This document shows, in pieces, positions 37,042 through 46,495 of a stretch of 64,000 bases of DNA. The stretch lies in assembly GCA_964593795.1 (NCBI GenBank), contig CAZQJC010000221.1, positions 1-64,000 on the forward strand, in the 5' to 3' direction. The notes beneath the pieces were generated by a model, which did not search any database, had not been told where the DNA came from, and saw only the letters and a program-made list of their open reading frames with translations. A program made the position numbers and the translations under genes. The stretch's first letter is position 1. Each line of letters starts with the position of its first letter. The DNA is from JAHFDS01 sp964593795 (GTDB lineage: Bacteria > Myxococcota_A > Polyangia > JAHFDS01).

Positions 37042-38177
37042 CGCAACCCTTCCGCGGCGCCTACGCGGGCCGCACCGTGCTCGTGACCGGCCACACCGGC
37101 TTCAAGGGCGCGTGGCTCGCCCACTGGCTCACACACCTCGGGGCGCGCGTGGTCGGCTACGCGCTCGACCCGCCCAGCCAGCCGAGCTGCCACGGCGCCA
37201 CGCGCCTGGCCGAGCGCATCGTCGATCTGCGCGGAGACGTGCGCGACCCGGTCGCCCTCGCGCGCGTCCTTTCCGACCACAAGCCGAGCATGGTCTTCCA
37301 CCTCGCCGCGCAGTCGCTCGTCCGGCAGGCCTACGCCGACCCGCGCGGCACGTTCGACACGAACGTCATGGGCACGGTCACCGTGCTCGACGCCGCCTGC
37401 CGAGCGCCCGGCGTCGAGGCCGTGGTCTCCGTCACGAGCGACAAGTGCTACGAGAACCAGGAGTGGGCCTGGGGCTATCGCGAGGTCGATCGCCTCGGCG
37501 GGCACGAGCCCTACGGCGCCTCGAAGGCCTGCGCGGAGCTCGCGCTCGCGGTCTTCCGCGACCCGCGCTTCCAGGCGCGCGCCTTCGCGGGGACCACCGC
37601 GCGCACGCGGCCGCTGCCGATCGGCGCGGGACGCGCGGGCAACGTCATCGGCGGCGGGGACTGGGCGGCGGATCGGCTGCTGCCGGACATCGTGCGCGCC
37701 ATCGCCGCGGGTCGCGACGTCGTCATCCGCAGCCCGCGCGCCACCCGGCCGTGGCAGCACGTGCTCGAGGCCCTGTCGGGCTACCTCTGGCTCGGCAGCC
37801 GCCTCCTCGAGGCGCCCGAGCGCCACGCCGAGAGCTACAACTTCGGCCCCGGCTCGACCGCGGTCGGCGTGACGGTGGAGGACATCGTGCACCGCATCCT
37901 CGCGCGCTGGCCCGGGCCCTCCCGGCTCGTTGTCGAGGAGGACCGCTCGGGCGCGGAGGCGGGCCTGCTGCGGCTCGACTGCTCGCGCGCCGAGAGCGAG
38001 CTCGCCTGGCGCGCGACGTGGACGGTCGACGAGACGCTCGAGCGCTTGGTCGAGTGGTACCGCGCGTTCTACGATCCGGCGGCCCAGGACCTCGCCGCCT
38101 TGACCACGCGACAGATCGACGCCTACGCATCGCGCGCGAGGGAGCTCGGGATTGCCTGGGCACGCGACGACGGCTGA
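37038..38177 (+). CDS. rfbG: CDP-glucose 4,6-dehydratase
   Basis: Converts CDP-glucose to CDP-4-keto-6-deoxyglucose. The 379-aa SDR has VTGHTGFKGAWLAHWL (typical of RfbG), FHLAAQSLVRQAYADP, VTSDKCYENQEW, the catalytic YGASK, GNVIGGGDWAADRLLPD and RPWQHVLE. It is normal in length. The genes for the next dideoxysugar steps (ddhC, ascD types) are absent, so the product is probably a 6-deoxy rather than a 3,6-dideoxy sugar. It overlaps the following gene by 26 bases if that gene starts at its TTG. Confidence 0.95.
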   Translation: MTQPFRGAYAGRTVLVTGHTGFKGAWLAHWLTHLGARVVGYALDPPSQPSCHGATRLAERIVDLRGDVRDPVALARVLSDHKPSMVFHLAAQSLVRQAYADPRGTFDTNVMGTVTVLDAACRAPGVEAVVSVTSDKCYENQEWAWGYREVDRLGGHEPYGASKACAELALAVFRDPRFQARAFAGTTARTRPLPIGAGRAGNVIGGGDWAADRLLPDIVRAIAAGRDVVIRSPRATRPWQHVLEALSGYLWLGSRLLEAPERHAESYNFGPGSTAVGVTVEDIVHRILARWPGPSRLVVEEDRSGAEAGLLRLDCSRAESELAWRATWTVDETLERLVEWYRAFYDPAAQDLAALTTRQIDAYASRARELGIAWARDDG

Positions 38178-39342
38178 GCCGCGCCGCTGCCGGGCGTGCG
38201 CGGGCGTCACGGAGACGCTCGTGGCCCTCGGCGCCGTGCCGCTCGCGAATGCCTTCACTCCGGCGGGCGGGCCGGCGCGCGACGAAGCGCAGCATCCGCT
38301 CTCCCTCGAGCACTGCGGGGGTTGCGGGCTCGTCCAGCTCGGCGAGGCCCCGCCGGACGAGGTGCTCGCGCGGAGCTTCCTGGCCGTGCGCCCGGACCCG
38401 CCGCCCGGCGCCGCGGCGGCCCTCGCCCCGCGGCTCGCGGCGCTCGGCAAGAACGCGCCCGGCACGCGCGTCGTCGACGTCGCGCACGCGCACGGAACGC
38501 TCGAGGCCGGGCTCGCGGCGCTCGGCCTCGCCGCGCTCGGCGTCGATCCGCACGGCGCGCCGGCCGGGGACGTGGTGACGCCCGCCCGCTTCGATGCCGC
38601 GGTCGCGCAGGACCTCGCGCGCGCCCGCGGCCGGTTCGACGTGGTGCTCCTGCGGAGCGTGCTCGGCCACGTCGCCGCGCCGCGCGCCTGGCTCGGCGGC
38701 GCTCGCGCGCTGCTCGAGGCCGGCGGGCGCATCGTCGCCTGCATGCCGGGCGCGCACGCGCTCGCCGCCGGGGTCGCCTTCGACCTCGTGTTCCACGAGC
38801 ACCTCGCCTACTTCGACGCGGAGAGCCTCGACCGGCTGGCCAGGGCCGAGGACCTGGCGCTGGTCGACGTCGAGCACACCCCGGACGGCACGATGTGGGC
38901 CGTGCTGGCGCATGGCGACGCGACTCCTGGCCCGAGCGTGGCGCGCGCGCGCGAGGAGGCGCGCCGCCTGCCCTGGGGCGAGCTCGGCGCGCGGATCGGG
39001 GCGCTCGCGGAGCGGCAGCACGACCTCGTGGAGGCGCTCGGGCGGAGCGGCGAGCGCGTGGCCGGCTACGCCGCCGCGGCCCGCGCGATGGCGCTCTCGC
39101 TGCGCGCAGGCCTCGATGCGCTGCTCTTCGCGTGGGGCGACGCGAACCCACGCAAGCAGGGCACGCGGGTGCCGGGCGGGCGCTGCGCCGTGCTGTCGCC
39201 CGGGGCCCTGCTCGCCGAGCGCCCCGACGTCCTCGTGCTCGGCGTCTCGAGCGCGCGCGACGCGCTCTGTGCGCAGCTCCGCGCGCAGGGCTTCCAGGGC
39301 CGCTTCGTGGTGCCGTTTCCGGAGCCGGCGGTGTGGCCGTGA
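38152..39342 (+). CDS. Zinc-binding C-methyltransferase-like protein, degenerate SAM motif
   Basis: A 396-aa protein with the three-part plan of TylC3/NovU-type sugar C-methyltransferases: N-terminal zinc region (CRAC, CGGCGLVQLG), a methyltransferase middle with FDLVFHEHLAYFDAESL, and a C-terminal domain with GERVAGYAAAARAMAL. Motif I, usually EIGSNDG, reads VVDVAHAHGTLEAG, so SAM binding is in doubt; it may have a weakened or changed activity. The TTG at 38152 is the first available start, and a later start after the rfbG stop is possible. Its TGA overlaps the next GTG. Confidence 0.78.
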   Translation: MPGHATTAEPRRCRACAGVTETLVALGAVPLANAFTPAGGPARDEAQHPLSLEHCGGCGLVQLGEAPPDEVLARSFLAVRPDPPPGAAAALAPRLAALGKNAPGTRVVDVAHAHGTLEAGLAALGLAALGVDPHGAPAGDVVTPARFDAAVAQDLARARGRFDVVLLRSVLGHVAAPRAWLGGARALLEAGGRIVACMPGAHALAAGVAFDLVFHEHLAYFDAESLDRLARAEDLALVDVEHTPDGTMWAVLAHGDATPGPSVARAREEARRLPWGELGARIGALAERQHDLVEALGRSGERVAGYAAAARAMALSLRAGLDALLFAWGDANPRKQGTRVPGGRCAVLSPGALLAERPDVLVLGVSSARDALCAQLRAQGFQGRFVVPFPEPAVWP

Positions 39343-40652
39343 GCGGCCGGACGAACGTCGTCCTCGGCGGGGGCCTCTCCGGGCTGTCGGCGGCGGTGCA
39401 CCTTCCCGACGCGACGCTCTACGAAGCCGAGACCGCCCTCGGGGGGCACTGCCGCACGCACCACGTGGACGGCTTCGGCTTCGACGAGGGCGCCCACGTC
39501 TTCTTCGGCAAGGACGAGGACGCGCGCAAGTGGGTCCTCGAGCCGCTCGCCGGCGAGCTCGTCGAGCACAGCGCCGAGATCTGGAACTGCTACGGCGCCG
39601 GCCACTTCGGCCGCTACCCGGTGCAGCTCAACGCTCACGCGCTCGCGCCCGAGGAGGCCACCCGCTGCGTGCTCGGCTTCTGCGAGGCCGCCCGCGACGC
39701 CGCCCGCGAGATGCCCGATCGCTACGACGCCTGGTGCCGCGCCGCGTTCGGCGACGCGTTCGCCGAGCGCTTCTTCCTGCGCTACGCGCGCAAGATCTGG
39801 ACGGTCGATCCGGCCGAGCTCACGACCGAGTGGCTCGGCTCGTCCGTCGGCGCCCGCGTCACGCGCCCCTCGCTCGAGGCCGTGCTCCGCGGCGCCATCG
39901 ATCCCGCGCCCCAGGCGCAGAACTACGTGCAGCGCTTCTCCTATCCGCGCACGGGCGGCTTCGGCCGCATTGCCGAGCCGCTCCGCGCCCGCCTCGATCC
40001 CGCGCGCCTCCGCCTCGGTGCGCGCCTGGCCTCCCTCGACGCGGGCCGGCGCGAGCTGCGCTTTTCGGACGGCACCGCCGCGCGCTACGACGCGACGATC
40101 TCGACGATCCCGCTGCCCGTCCTCGTGGCCGCCGCCTCCGACGCGCCCGCCGCCGTGCGCGCGGCCGCGGCGCGCCTGCGCTGGACGCGCACCCGCTGCG
40201 TCAACCTCGGCATCGATCGCGCGGACGTCGGCCCCGGCCACTGGTGCTACTTCTACGAGCCCGACGTGCCGTTCTTCCGCACGAGCGTGCCCTCGCGGTT
40301 CTCGGCCGACAACGCGCCGGCGGGCACGAGCGCGCTGACCTGCGAGCTCGCCCACGCGCCGTGGCGCCCCCTCGACGAGGACCGCCTCGTCGAGCGCGTG
40401 ATCGACGCGCTGCGCCGCGTCGGCGTCCTGCACCCCGGCGATCGCGTGCTGCACGCCTCGCAGGTCGAGTGCCCGTTCGGCTACGCGATCTTCGACGCGG
40501 CCCGCGCCGAGGCGCTCGCGGAGATCCACGCGTGGATGCGCGCGCACGGCCTCGAGCCGGCGGGGCGCTTCGGCGAGTGGGGGTACCACTGGAGCTTCGA
40601 GGCCATCGGCAGCGGGCGCCGCGCCGCGGAGCGCGTGCGCGGGGCGACATGA
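39339..40652 (+). CDS. FAD-dependent amine-oxidase-fold protein, UDP-galactopyranose mutase-like
   Basis: A 437-aa flavoprotein. GGGLSGLSAAVHL with a following acidic residue (YEAE) and GGHCRTH bind FAD; DEGAHVFFGKDE, RYPVQLNAH and PRTGGFGRI resemble the protoporphyrinogen-oxidase / UDP-galactopyranose-mutase superfamily; GEWGYHWSFEAIGSGRRAAE closes the FAD site. In a sugar locus the likely substrate is a nucleotide sugar; mutase or oxidase cannot be separated by eye. GTG 39339 overlaps the previous stop, and the TGA overlaps the GT2 start. Confidence 0.8.
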   Translation: MSGRTNVVLGGGLSGLSAAVHLPDATLYEAETALGGHCRTHHVDGFGFDEGAHVFFGKDEDARKWVLEPLAGELVEHSAEIWNCYGAGHFGRYPVQLNAHALAPEEATRCVLGFCEAARDAAREMPDRYDAWCRAAFGDAFAERFFLRYARKIWTVDPAELTTEWLGSSVGARVTRPSLEAVLRGAIDPAPQAQNYVQRFSYPRTGGFGRIAEPLRARLDPARLRLGARLASLDAGRRELRFSDGTAARYDATISTIPLPVLVAAASDAPAAVRAAAARLRWTRTRCVNLGIDRADVGPGHWCYFYEPDVPFFRTSVPSRFSADNAPAGTSALTCELAHAPWRPLDEDRLVERVIDALRRVGVLHPGDRVLHASQVECPFGYAIFDAARAEALAEIHAWMRAHGLEPAGRFGEWGYHWSFEAIGSGRRAAERVRGAT

Positions 40653-41611
40653 CGGCAGCCCCGGCGATCTCCGTCTGCATCCCGAGCTACAACTCGGCGC
40701 GCTGGCTCCCGCTCGCGATCGAGAGCGTGCTCGCCCAGACGTTCGAGGACTACGAGCTCGTGGTCTGCGACAACGCCTCGACGGACGACACGGCCGCGGT
40801 GTGCGCCCGCTACCCGCGGGTGCGCCGCGCCTACTTCGAGCGCCTGGTCGGGCAGGCCGGCAACTGGAACCGCTGCGTGGCCGAGGCGCGCGGGCGCTTC
40901 GTCGTGCTCCTCCACGCCGACGACGAGCTCGCGCCCGCGTTCCTCGAACGCGCGCACGCACTGGCCAGCTCGGACCCCGCGATCGGCCTCGTCCACTGCG
41001 CGGCCCTGCACATCGACACGGCGGGCGGGCGCATCGCCGTGCAGTCCGCGGGCGGGGCGACGCGCGTCGATCCCCCCGGCGTACTGCTCGAGCGCCTCCT
41101 CGTCGAGGGCTGCCTCGTCAACCCCGCCGGCGTGCTCGTGCCGAGCGCGGTGTACGACGCCGTCGGGCCGTTCTCCGAGCACGTCACCTGGTGCATCGAC
41201 TGGCACATGTGGGCGCGCATCGCGATGCGGTGGAAGACCGGCTACCTCGCCGACGAGCTCGCGCGCTACCGGGAGCACCCGCAGAGCGGCACCTCGAAGG
41301 TGAGCCCCGATCAGAACGGCATCGACGAGCTGTGGGTCCTGCACGACCTGCTCGCTCAGCTCCCGGGCGAGCACGCGCACCTGCGCGCGCGGCGCGACGA
41401 GCTCGAGCGCGCGGTCGCCCACCGCACCTGGTGCTTCGCCGAGGCCCTGTGCGCCGCGGGCCGGGAGGACGCCGCGCGGAGCGGCCTCCGACGCGCGATC
41501 CGCATCGACCCGCGCCTGCTCGCGACCCCGAAGACGTGGGCGCTCTACGCGGCGACGCGCGTCGGGTACCGGTGGTTCGAGCGCCTGCAGGCGCTCCGGG
41601 GGCGCGGCTGA
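40649..41611 (+). CDS. Family 2 glycosyltransferase
   Basis: A 320-aa GT-A enzyme: SVCIPSYNSARWLPLAIES, LVVCDNASTDDT, ARGRFVVLLHADDEL (DxD-type site), and WCIDWHMWARIA as acceptor region. The C-terminal 60 residues are helical. Its ATG overlaps the FAD protein TGA by three bases, and its own TGA shares a base with the amidotransferase ATG. Presumably it transfers the CDP-sugar made by this operon. Confidence 0.9.
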   Translation: MTAAPAISVCIPSYNSARWLPLAIESVLAQTFEDYELVVCDNASTDDTAAVCARYPRVRRAYFERLVGQAGNWNRCVAEARGRFVVLLHADDELAPAFLERAHALASSDPAIGLVHCAALHIDTAGGRIAVQSAGGATRVDPPGVLLERLLVEGCLVNPAGVLVPSAVYDAVGPFSEHVTWCIDWHMWARIAMRWKTGYLADELARYREHPQSGTSKVSPDQNGIDELWVLHDLLAQLPGEHAHLRARRDELERAVAHRTWCFAEALCAAGREDAARSGLRRAIRIDPRLLATPKTWALYAATRVGYRWFERLQALRGRG

Positions 41612-43491
41612 TGTGCGGCATCTTCGGCGTGGTGGGCGGCGAGGCGCCCGCCGAGGAAGTGCTGGCGCAGGTGGTGGGCCTGCTCGCGCACCGCGGCCCC
41701 GACACGCACGGCATTGCCGTGGGCGATACATTCGCCTTTGCGCATACGAGGCTGCGCGTCATCGACCTCTCCCCCGCCGCCGCCCAGCCGATGCACGGTG
41801 CCGACGGCTCCGTGCTGGTGTTCAACGGCGAGATCTACAACTTCCGCGAGCTGCACGCGGAGCTCGAGGCGCGCGGCCACCGCTTCCGCTCGCGGAGCGA
41901 CACCGAGGTCATCCTCGCCGGCTACGCCGCCTTCGGCGACGCGGTGGTGGAGCGCCTCGACGGCATGTTCGCGTTCGGCCTCTGGGACCCGCGCAGGCGC
42001 AGGCTGCTCCTCGCGCGCGATCGCGTCGGCAAGAAGCCGCTCTTCTACCGAATCGGAGGCGGCGCGACGACGCTCGCGTTCGCGTCCGAGATCAAGGCGC
42101 TGCGGGCCGCCGGTCCGGCGGCCGAGCTCGACCCGGCGGGCCTGGTGGGCCTGCTCGCCTACGGGTATCCGACGCCGCCGCACACGCTCCTGCGGGGCGT
42201 GGCGCAGCTCCCGCCTGCGCACCGCCTGACGTTCGAGCCCGACTCGGGCCACCCGCCGCGCCTCGAGCGCTACTACGAGCCGCAGCTCGGCGAGGGCCCG
42301 CGCGACGAGCGCCCCGAGCCCGTCGTGCTCGCCGACGTGCGCCGGGCCCTCGAGGACGCGGTCGCGCGGCGCATGGTCGCCGACGTGCCCGTGGGCGCGT
42401 TCCTCTCCGGCGGCATCGACTCCACGATCGTGGTCGGCCTCATGCAGCGCCTGACGGGCACCCGCGTACGCACCTTCTCGATCGGCTTTGCCGGCGACCC
42501 CCGCTACGACGAGACGCACTACGCGCGCATCGCCGCCAGGGCCTTCGGGACCGACCACACCGAGCACACGGTGCGCGCGACCGACCTCGACCTCGTCGAT
42601 CGCCTGATCTGGCTGCACGACGGCCCCTTCGGCGACTCGTCCGCAGTGCCGACGTACCTCGTGTCGGGCCTCGCGCGGCAGCACGTGACGGTCGCGCTCA
42701 CGGGCGACGGCGGTGACGAGCTCTTCGCGGGATACCTCCGCCTCGCCGCGGGGGCGATCACCGAGCGCGTCCCCGCGCCGCTCCGCACGGCCCTGGCGGC
42801 GCTCGGCCGCCGCCTGCCCGCGGGCCTGCCAGACCGATCGCTGCCGGCCCGCGCGCGGCGCCTGCTCGAGGCGAGCGCGCTGCCGCTCGGGGATCGCGTG
42901 GTGCGCTGGAACAGCTTCTTCGCGATGTCGCTCGACACCCTCCTGCGTCCCGAGCTCCGGCCGCACGCCGCCGGCGTGCTCGCCTTCCACCGCGACATGT
43001 TCCCGGCCCACGATCCGCGCTCGCCGCTCTGGCGGCTGCTGGCCCACAACTTCCACACGTACCTGCCGCACGACCTCCTCGTGAAGGCCGATCGCTGCAG
43101 CATGGGGCACGGCCTCGAGCTCCGCTCGCCGCTCCTCGACACGGCGCTCACCGCCCTGTGCGCGCGCCTGCCGGATCGCATGCTCGTGCGCGGCCGGACG
43201 CTCAAGTACGCCCTCCGCCGCGCCTGCGCAGACCTCCTGCCCCCCGACATCGCGCGCCGCGGCAAGATGGGCTTCGGCATGCCGCTCGCAACCTGGTTCC
43301 GCGGCGAGCTGGCGCAAGAGGTCCGCTCGACCCTGCTCGCACCGGGTGCGCGCATCAACGATCACGTCGAGCCCGCCGCCGTCCGCGCCCTCCTCGACGA
43401 TCACCTCGCCTCCCGCTGCGACCAGAGCCACCAGATCTGGCTGCTCCTGACGCTCGAGCGCTGGCTGAGGGGCTCGCGCGGGGCCGCGTAG
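41611..43491 (+). CDS. Asparagine synthase-like glutamine-dependent amidotransferase (copy 2)
   Basis: A 626-aa protein with Cys2 (MCGIFGVVGG), LAHRGPDTHG, LVFNGEIYNFRELHAEL, RDRVGKKPLFY, PP-loop AFLSGGIDSTIV, ALTGDGGDELFAGY and DRCSMGHGLELRSPLLD. It is closer to canonical AsnB than copy 1. It ends the rfbF operon; nine bases on, the convergent ABC gene ends. Amidation of a sugar acid is likely from context, asparagine synthesis not excluded. Confidence 0.9.
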   Translation: MCGIFGVVGGEAPAEEVLAQVVGLLAHRGPDTHGIAVGDTFAFAHTRLRVIDLSPAAAQPMHGADGSVLVFNGEIYNFRELHAELEARGHRFRSRSDTEVILAGYAAFGDAVVERLDGMFAFGLWDPRRRRLLLARDRVGKKPLFYRIGGGATTLAFASEIKALRAAGPAAELDPAGLVGLLAYGYPTPPHTLLRGVAQLPPAHRLTFEPDSGHPPRLERYYEPQLGEGPRDERPEPVVLADVRRALEDAVARRMVADVPVGAFLSGGIDSTIVVGLMQRLTGTRVRTFSIGFAGDPRYDETHYARIAARAFGTDHTEHTVRATDLDLVDRLIWLHDGPFGDSSAVPTYLVSGLARQHVTVALTGDGGDELFAGYLRLAAGAITERVPAPLRTALAALGRRLPAGLPDRSLPARARRLLEASALPLGDRVVRWNSFFAMSLDTLLRPELRPHAAGVLAFHRDMFPAHDPRSPLWRLLAHNFHTYLPHDLLVKADRCSMGHGLELRSPLLDTALTALCARLPDRMLVRGRTLKYALRRACADLLPPDIARRGKMGFGMPLATWFRGELAQEVRSTLLAPGARINDHVEPAAVRALLDDHLASRCDQSHQIWLLLTLERWLRGSRGAA

Positions 43492-43499
43492 GCGCCGGG

Positions 43500-45296
43500 T
43501 CAGTCAGGGACCCCCGCTGCCGGCTGCGGGGGTGCCTCCGGCATCACGCGCGCGCACATGCGCGCGTAGAAGCCACCGCGCTCGATCAGCTCGGCAGGCG
43601 TGCCCGCCTCGACGACCCGCCCGTGGTCGAGCACGTAGACGCGATCGGCGCGCCGCACGCTGGAGGGCCGATGGGCGATGACGAGGATCGTCATCTTGCC
43701 GCGCAGCCGCTCGAGGCCCTCCTGCACGTGCTCCTCGGACGCGACGTCGAGTGCGCTCGTGGCCTCGTCGAGGATGAGGAGCTGCGGCTCGCGAAGGAGC
43801 GCCCGCGCGAGCGCGACGCGCTGGCGCTGCCCGCCGCTGAGCGTCAGCCCGCGTTCCCCCACGAGCGTGTCATGGCCCTGCGGCATCTCGCGCACGAGCT
43901 CCCCGAGGCCCACGAGGTCGACCACCGCCTCGAGCTCCGCCGCCGAGCACTCGGGCCTGAGGAGCTTGAGGTTCTCGCGCAGCGTCCCGCGCAGCAGGAG
44001 GCCGTCCTGCAGCACGACGCCGAGCTGCCGCCGCCAGGCGGCCACCGAGCACCGCGCCAGGTCCGTCCCGTCGATCGTGACGCGACCGGCGCCGGGCACG
44101 CGCAGGCCACACAAGAGGTCCACCAGCGTCGACTTGCCCGATCCCGAGCCGCCCACGATCGCCGTGACCTGCCCGTGGACGAGCTCGAGAGAGACCTCCG
44201 CCAGCGCCGGATCGCGACCCGGGTACGCGAACGTCACGCCCTCGAGCCGCACGCTCTCCGTGAAGGGTGGGGCACTGGCATCGCTGTCCTGCTCGGCCGA
44301 CGCGGCCGCCGCCTCGAGCCTGCCGAGCTCGCGATGCACGCGCTGCAGCGACGGCCACGCCTGCTGCACTTGCACCCACGTCCCCGCGGCCGCCGAGAAG
44401 GTGGGCAGAAGACGTACCGCCGCCGCGACCGCAAGGCCCATCGCACCGAGAACGCCCTGCTCTCCCATCCGGGGCAGGAAGATCAGGGCCATGACGACGA
44501 AGCCGCAGAGGAACACGGCCTCGATCACGAGCCTCGGCGACGATGCGAGGAACGACGACCGCACCTGGAGACCACGTAGGCGCCCCAGGTGCTCTGCGAC
44601 GCCGTTCTCCACGGTGCCCGCCAGACCGAACAGACGCATCTGTTTGAGTGCTCCGAAGATCTCCATGATGTAGCCGAAGGTCTCTCCGAACATCAGTCCG
44701 CGACGCTCGGCCACGGCGCGGGCGCGGCCCGACAGCCAGAGCACGACGCCCAGCGCGACCACGGCGACACCGGTGAGGCCGAGCGTGACGCTCGGGCTCA
44801 CGTACAGGAGGGACAGGTAGATCATCGCCGTCGACAGGACGCTCTGCAGGAGGATCCCCGCAGCACCCAGGCCGACGCCGACATGGCCGGTGTCCTCCAT
44901 GGTGAGATGGAACAGCGCGCCTTGCCGAGAATCTTGGGCCTCCGGGGGCACATGCGTCAGCGCCCGCACGAACCGCAGACGCCACTCGTCCACCATGCGG
45001 ACCGACAGCGAAAAGGCCGTGTAGTTGCACCACAGGCCGAGCAGGCTGCGCCCGACATATGTCGCGCCGAGGAGTAGGAAGAAAGCGCTCGGGCGTGCTA
45101 GGAAGTAGCGGCGCAGGTCTGCGAGGATGCCGAGATCGTGCTCTGTGACCTGGGCCCCCACGACCATGCCCAGCATCACCGAGATGAGCACCATCCCGAT
45201 GGTCTCGGCGGTGGCCGCCACGAGCGACAGCGCGATCATTCCGAAGAGCCGCAGCGGCTTCTGGCCCATCAGGAAACGAACAGGTCCAGCGGCCAT
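43500..45296 (-). CDS. ABC exporter, lipid-linked oligosaccharide flippase-like (ATPase-permease fusion)
   Basis: A 598-aa half-transporter. Residues 1-325 carry about six membrane helices; the ATPase (about 350-580) has Walker A GGSGSGKST, Q-loop VVLQDG, signature LSGGQRQR, Walker B LLILDEATSALD and the H-loop AHR. The plan fits the MsbA/PglK type, which moves lipid-linked glycans across the inner membrane. No Wzx-type flippase is recognised in the window, so this is the best candidate for exporting the repeat unit. It converges with the rfbF operon and lies 12 bp after the acyltransferase gene. Confidence 0.9.
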   Translation of the reverse strand: MAAGPVRFLMGQKPLRLFGMIALSLVAATAETIGMVLISVMLGMVVGAQVTEHDLGILADLRRYFLARPSAFFLLLGATYVGRSLLGLWCNYTAFSLSVRMVDEWRLRFVRALTHVPPEAQDSRQGALFHLTMEDTGHVGVGLGAAGILLQSVLSTAMIYLSLLYVSPSVTLGLTGVAVVALGVVLWLSGRARAVAERRGLMFGETFGYIMEIFGALKQMRLFGLAGTVENGVAEHLGRLRGLQVRSSFLASSPRLVIEAVFLCGFVVMALIFLPRMGEQGVLGAMGLAVAAAVRLLPTFSAAAGTWVQVQQAWPSLQRVHRELGRLEAAAASAEQDSDASAPPFTESVRLEGVTFAYPGRDPALAEVSLELVHGQVTAIVGGSGSGKSTLVDLLCGLRVPGAGRVTIDGTDLARCSVAAWRRQLGVVLQDGLLLRGTLRENLKLLRPECSAAELEAVVDLVGLGELVREMPQGHDTLVGERGLTLSGGQRQRVALARALLREPQLLILDEATSALDVASEEHVQEGLERLRGKMTILVIAHRPSSVRRADRVYVLDHGRVVEAGTPAELIERGGFYARMCARVMPEAPPQPAAGVPD

Positions 45297-45308
45297 CGGA
45301 GCTCGATC

Positions 45309-46472
45309 CTAGCCCACGACCCGACCGCGACCCAGGGCCCGTCCCGACGGCACGAGCCTCTCGCGCAGGATCAGGAACGGCCGTTCGATCACCCAGCCCA
45401 TCACCATGCCGCCGATGAGGCTGGCGACCAAGTAGAGCATCTCCTCCTGGAGCGGAGTGAAGTCGATGCCAGTGCGCGACCGCGCGAATGGGCCGACGGC
45501 TCGCCGAATGAGCATGTGCCACAGGTATATCGAATAGGAGCTCCGCCCGATCATGGCCAACACCCTCCAGCGCCCCGAACGGTTCCGCCCGCTCGGCGGC
45601 GCACGACCGACGACCACGATGAGCAGGGCGCCAAAGCCGAGGTAGTTCAAGGTGAGCCCCCCCGTGATGAGGAACATGCTGCGCTCCTCGTCGAGCCACA
45701 GCGCCGGGCTGAGGAGGATCAGGCCCCCGAAGAGCAAGGGCAGCGCGTACCGCCTGGCCACCTCGGCGAAATCGGCCTCTGCACTAGCGCGCCAGTGGGC
45801 GATCAGCACGCCGAAGAGCAGGGCGTCGAGGCGAAGATGGGTCGGCTCGAGCTGTCGCCCATGATCGAACGGATGCTGCCAGGCGCCCCAGAAGCGCAGC
45901 CCGAGGCACAGGAGCGCGATTGGCAGGAACGCCGTCCGGAGGAGGGCCAGCGGATCGCGGGCGGTGCCCCGACGCCTGCTCGCTCCCCAGGCAAACAGCG
46001 CAAGTAGCAGGTAGAAGTGCTCCTCCACGGCCAACGACCAGGTGTGGTTCCAGATGCGGGGCGCGTAGTTCTGCACGAAGGCAGCCTCCGCCAGGAGCCG
46101 CTTGCCTTCATGCGGGTAGCCATAGCGACTCGCCGCGATGCTCCCGAGCACGAGGAAGACGTAGAAGCTCGGGTAGATCTTGAATCCACGCCGCAACAGG
46201 AACCGCCCGGGGCAGAAACCACCCGTCTCCCGAAGCTCCTCGAGGATGAGCCCGCCCACGAGGAACCCGCTCAGGACGAAAAAGAGATCGACACCGATCC
46301 AGCCGGCCCTCTCCCAGACCCGCAAGGCGGTGGGCCCTGCCTCGACCGAGCCAGGGCTCATGTGACGACCCAGCACCAGGACGATCGCCAGACAGCGCAA
46401 GGCGTCGAGCTGCGCCAAGCGGCCTGTCGGCGCACCTGCTGGCTTCGTTTCTCCTTCGGTCGAGACGGACAT
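45309..46472 (-). CDS. Acyltransferase 3 family membrane protein
   Basis: A 387-aa polytopic protein with about ten membrane helices. QLDALRCLAIVLVLGRHMSPG carries the conserved active-site Arg/His of the OafA/NodX family; FFVLSGFLVGGLILEE and a mid-protein WSLAVEEHFY are also typical. It likely O-acetylates the glycan on the periplasmic side. Base composition is less GC-rich than in the neighbouring rfb operon. Confidence 0.92.
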   Translation of the reverse strand: MSVSTEGETKPAGAPTGRLAQLDALRCLAIVLVLGRHMSPGSVEAGPTALRVWERAGWIGVDLFFVLSGFLVGGLILEELRETGGFCPGRFLLRRGFKIYPSFYVFLVLGSIAASRYGYPHEGKRLLAEAAFVQNYAPRIWNHTWSLAVEEHFYLLLALFAWGASRRRGTARDPLALLRTAFLPIALLCLGLRFWGAWQHPFDHGRQLEPTHLRLDALLFGVLIAHWRASAEADFAEVARRYALPLLFGGLILLSPALWLDEERSMFLITGGLTLNYLGFGALLIVVVGRAPPSGRNRSGRWRVLAMIGRSSYSIYLWHMLIRRAVGPFARSRTGIDFTPLQEEMLYLVASLIGGMVMGWVIERPFLILRERLVPSGRALGRGRVVG

Positions 46473-46495
46473 CGGAGTGCGCCTGCCGGCGCCGA

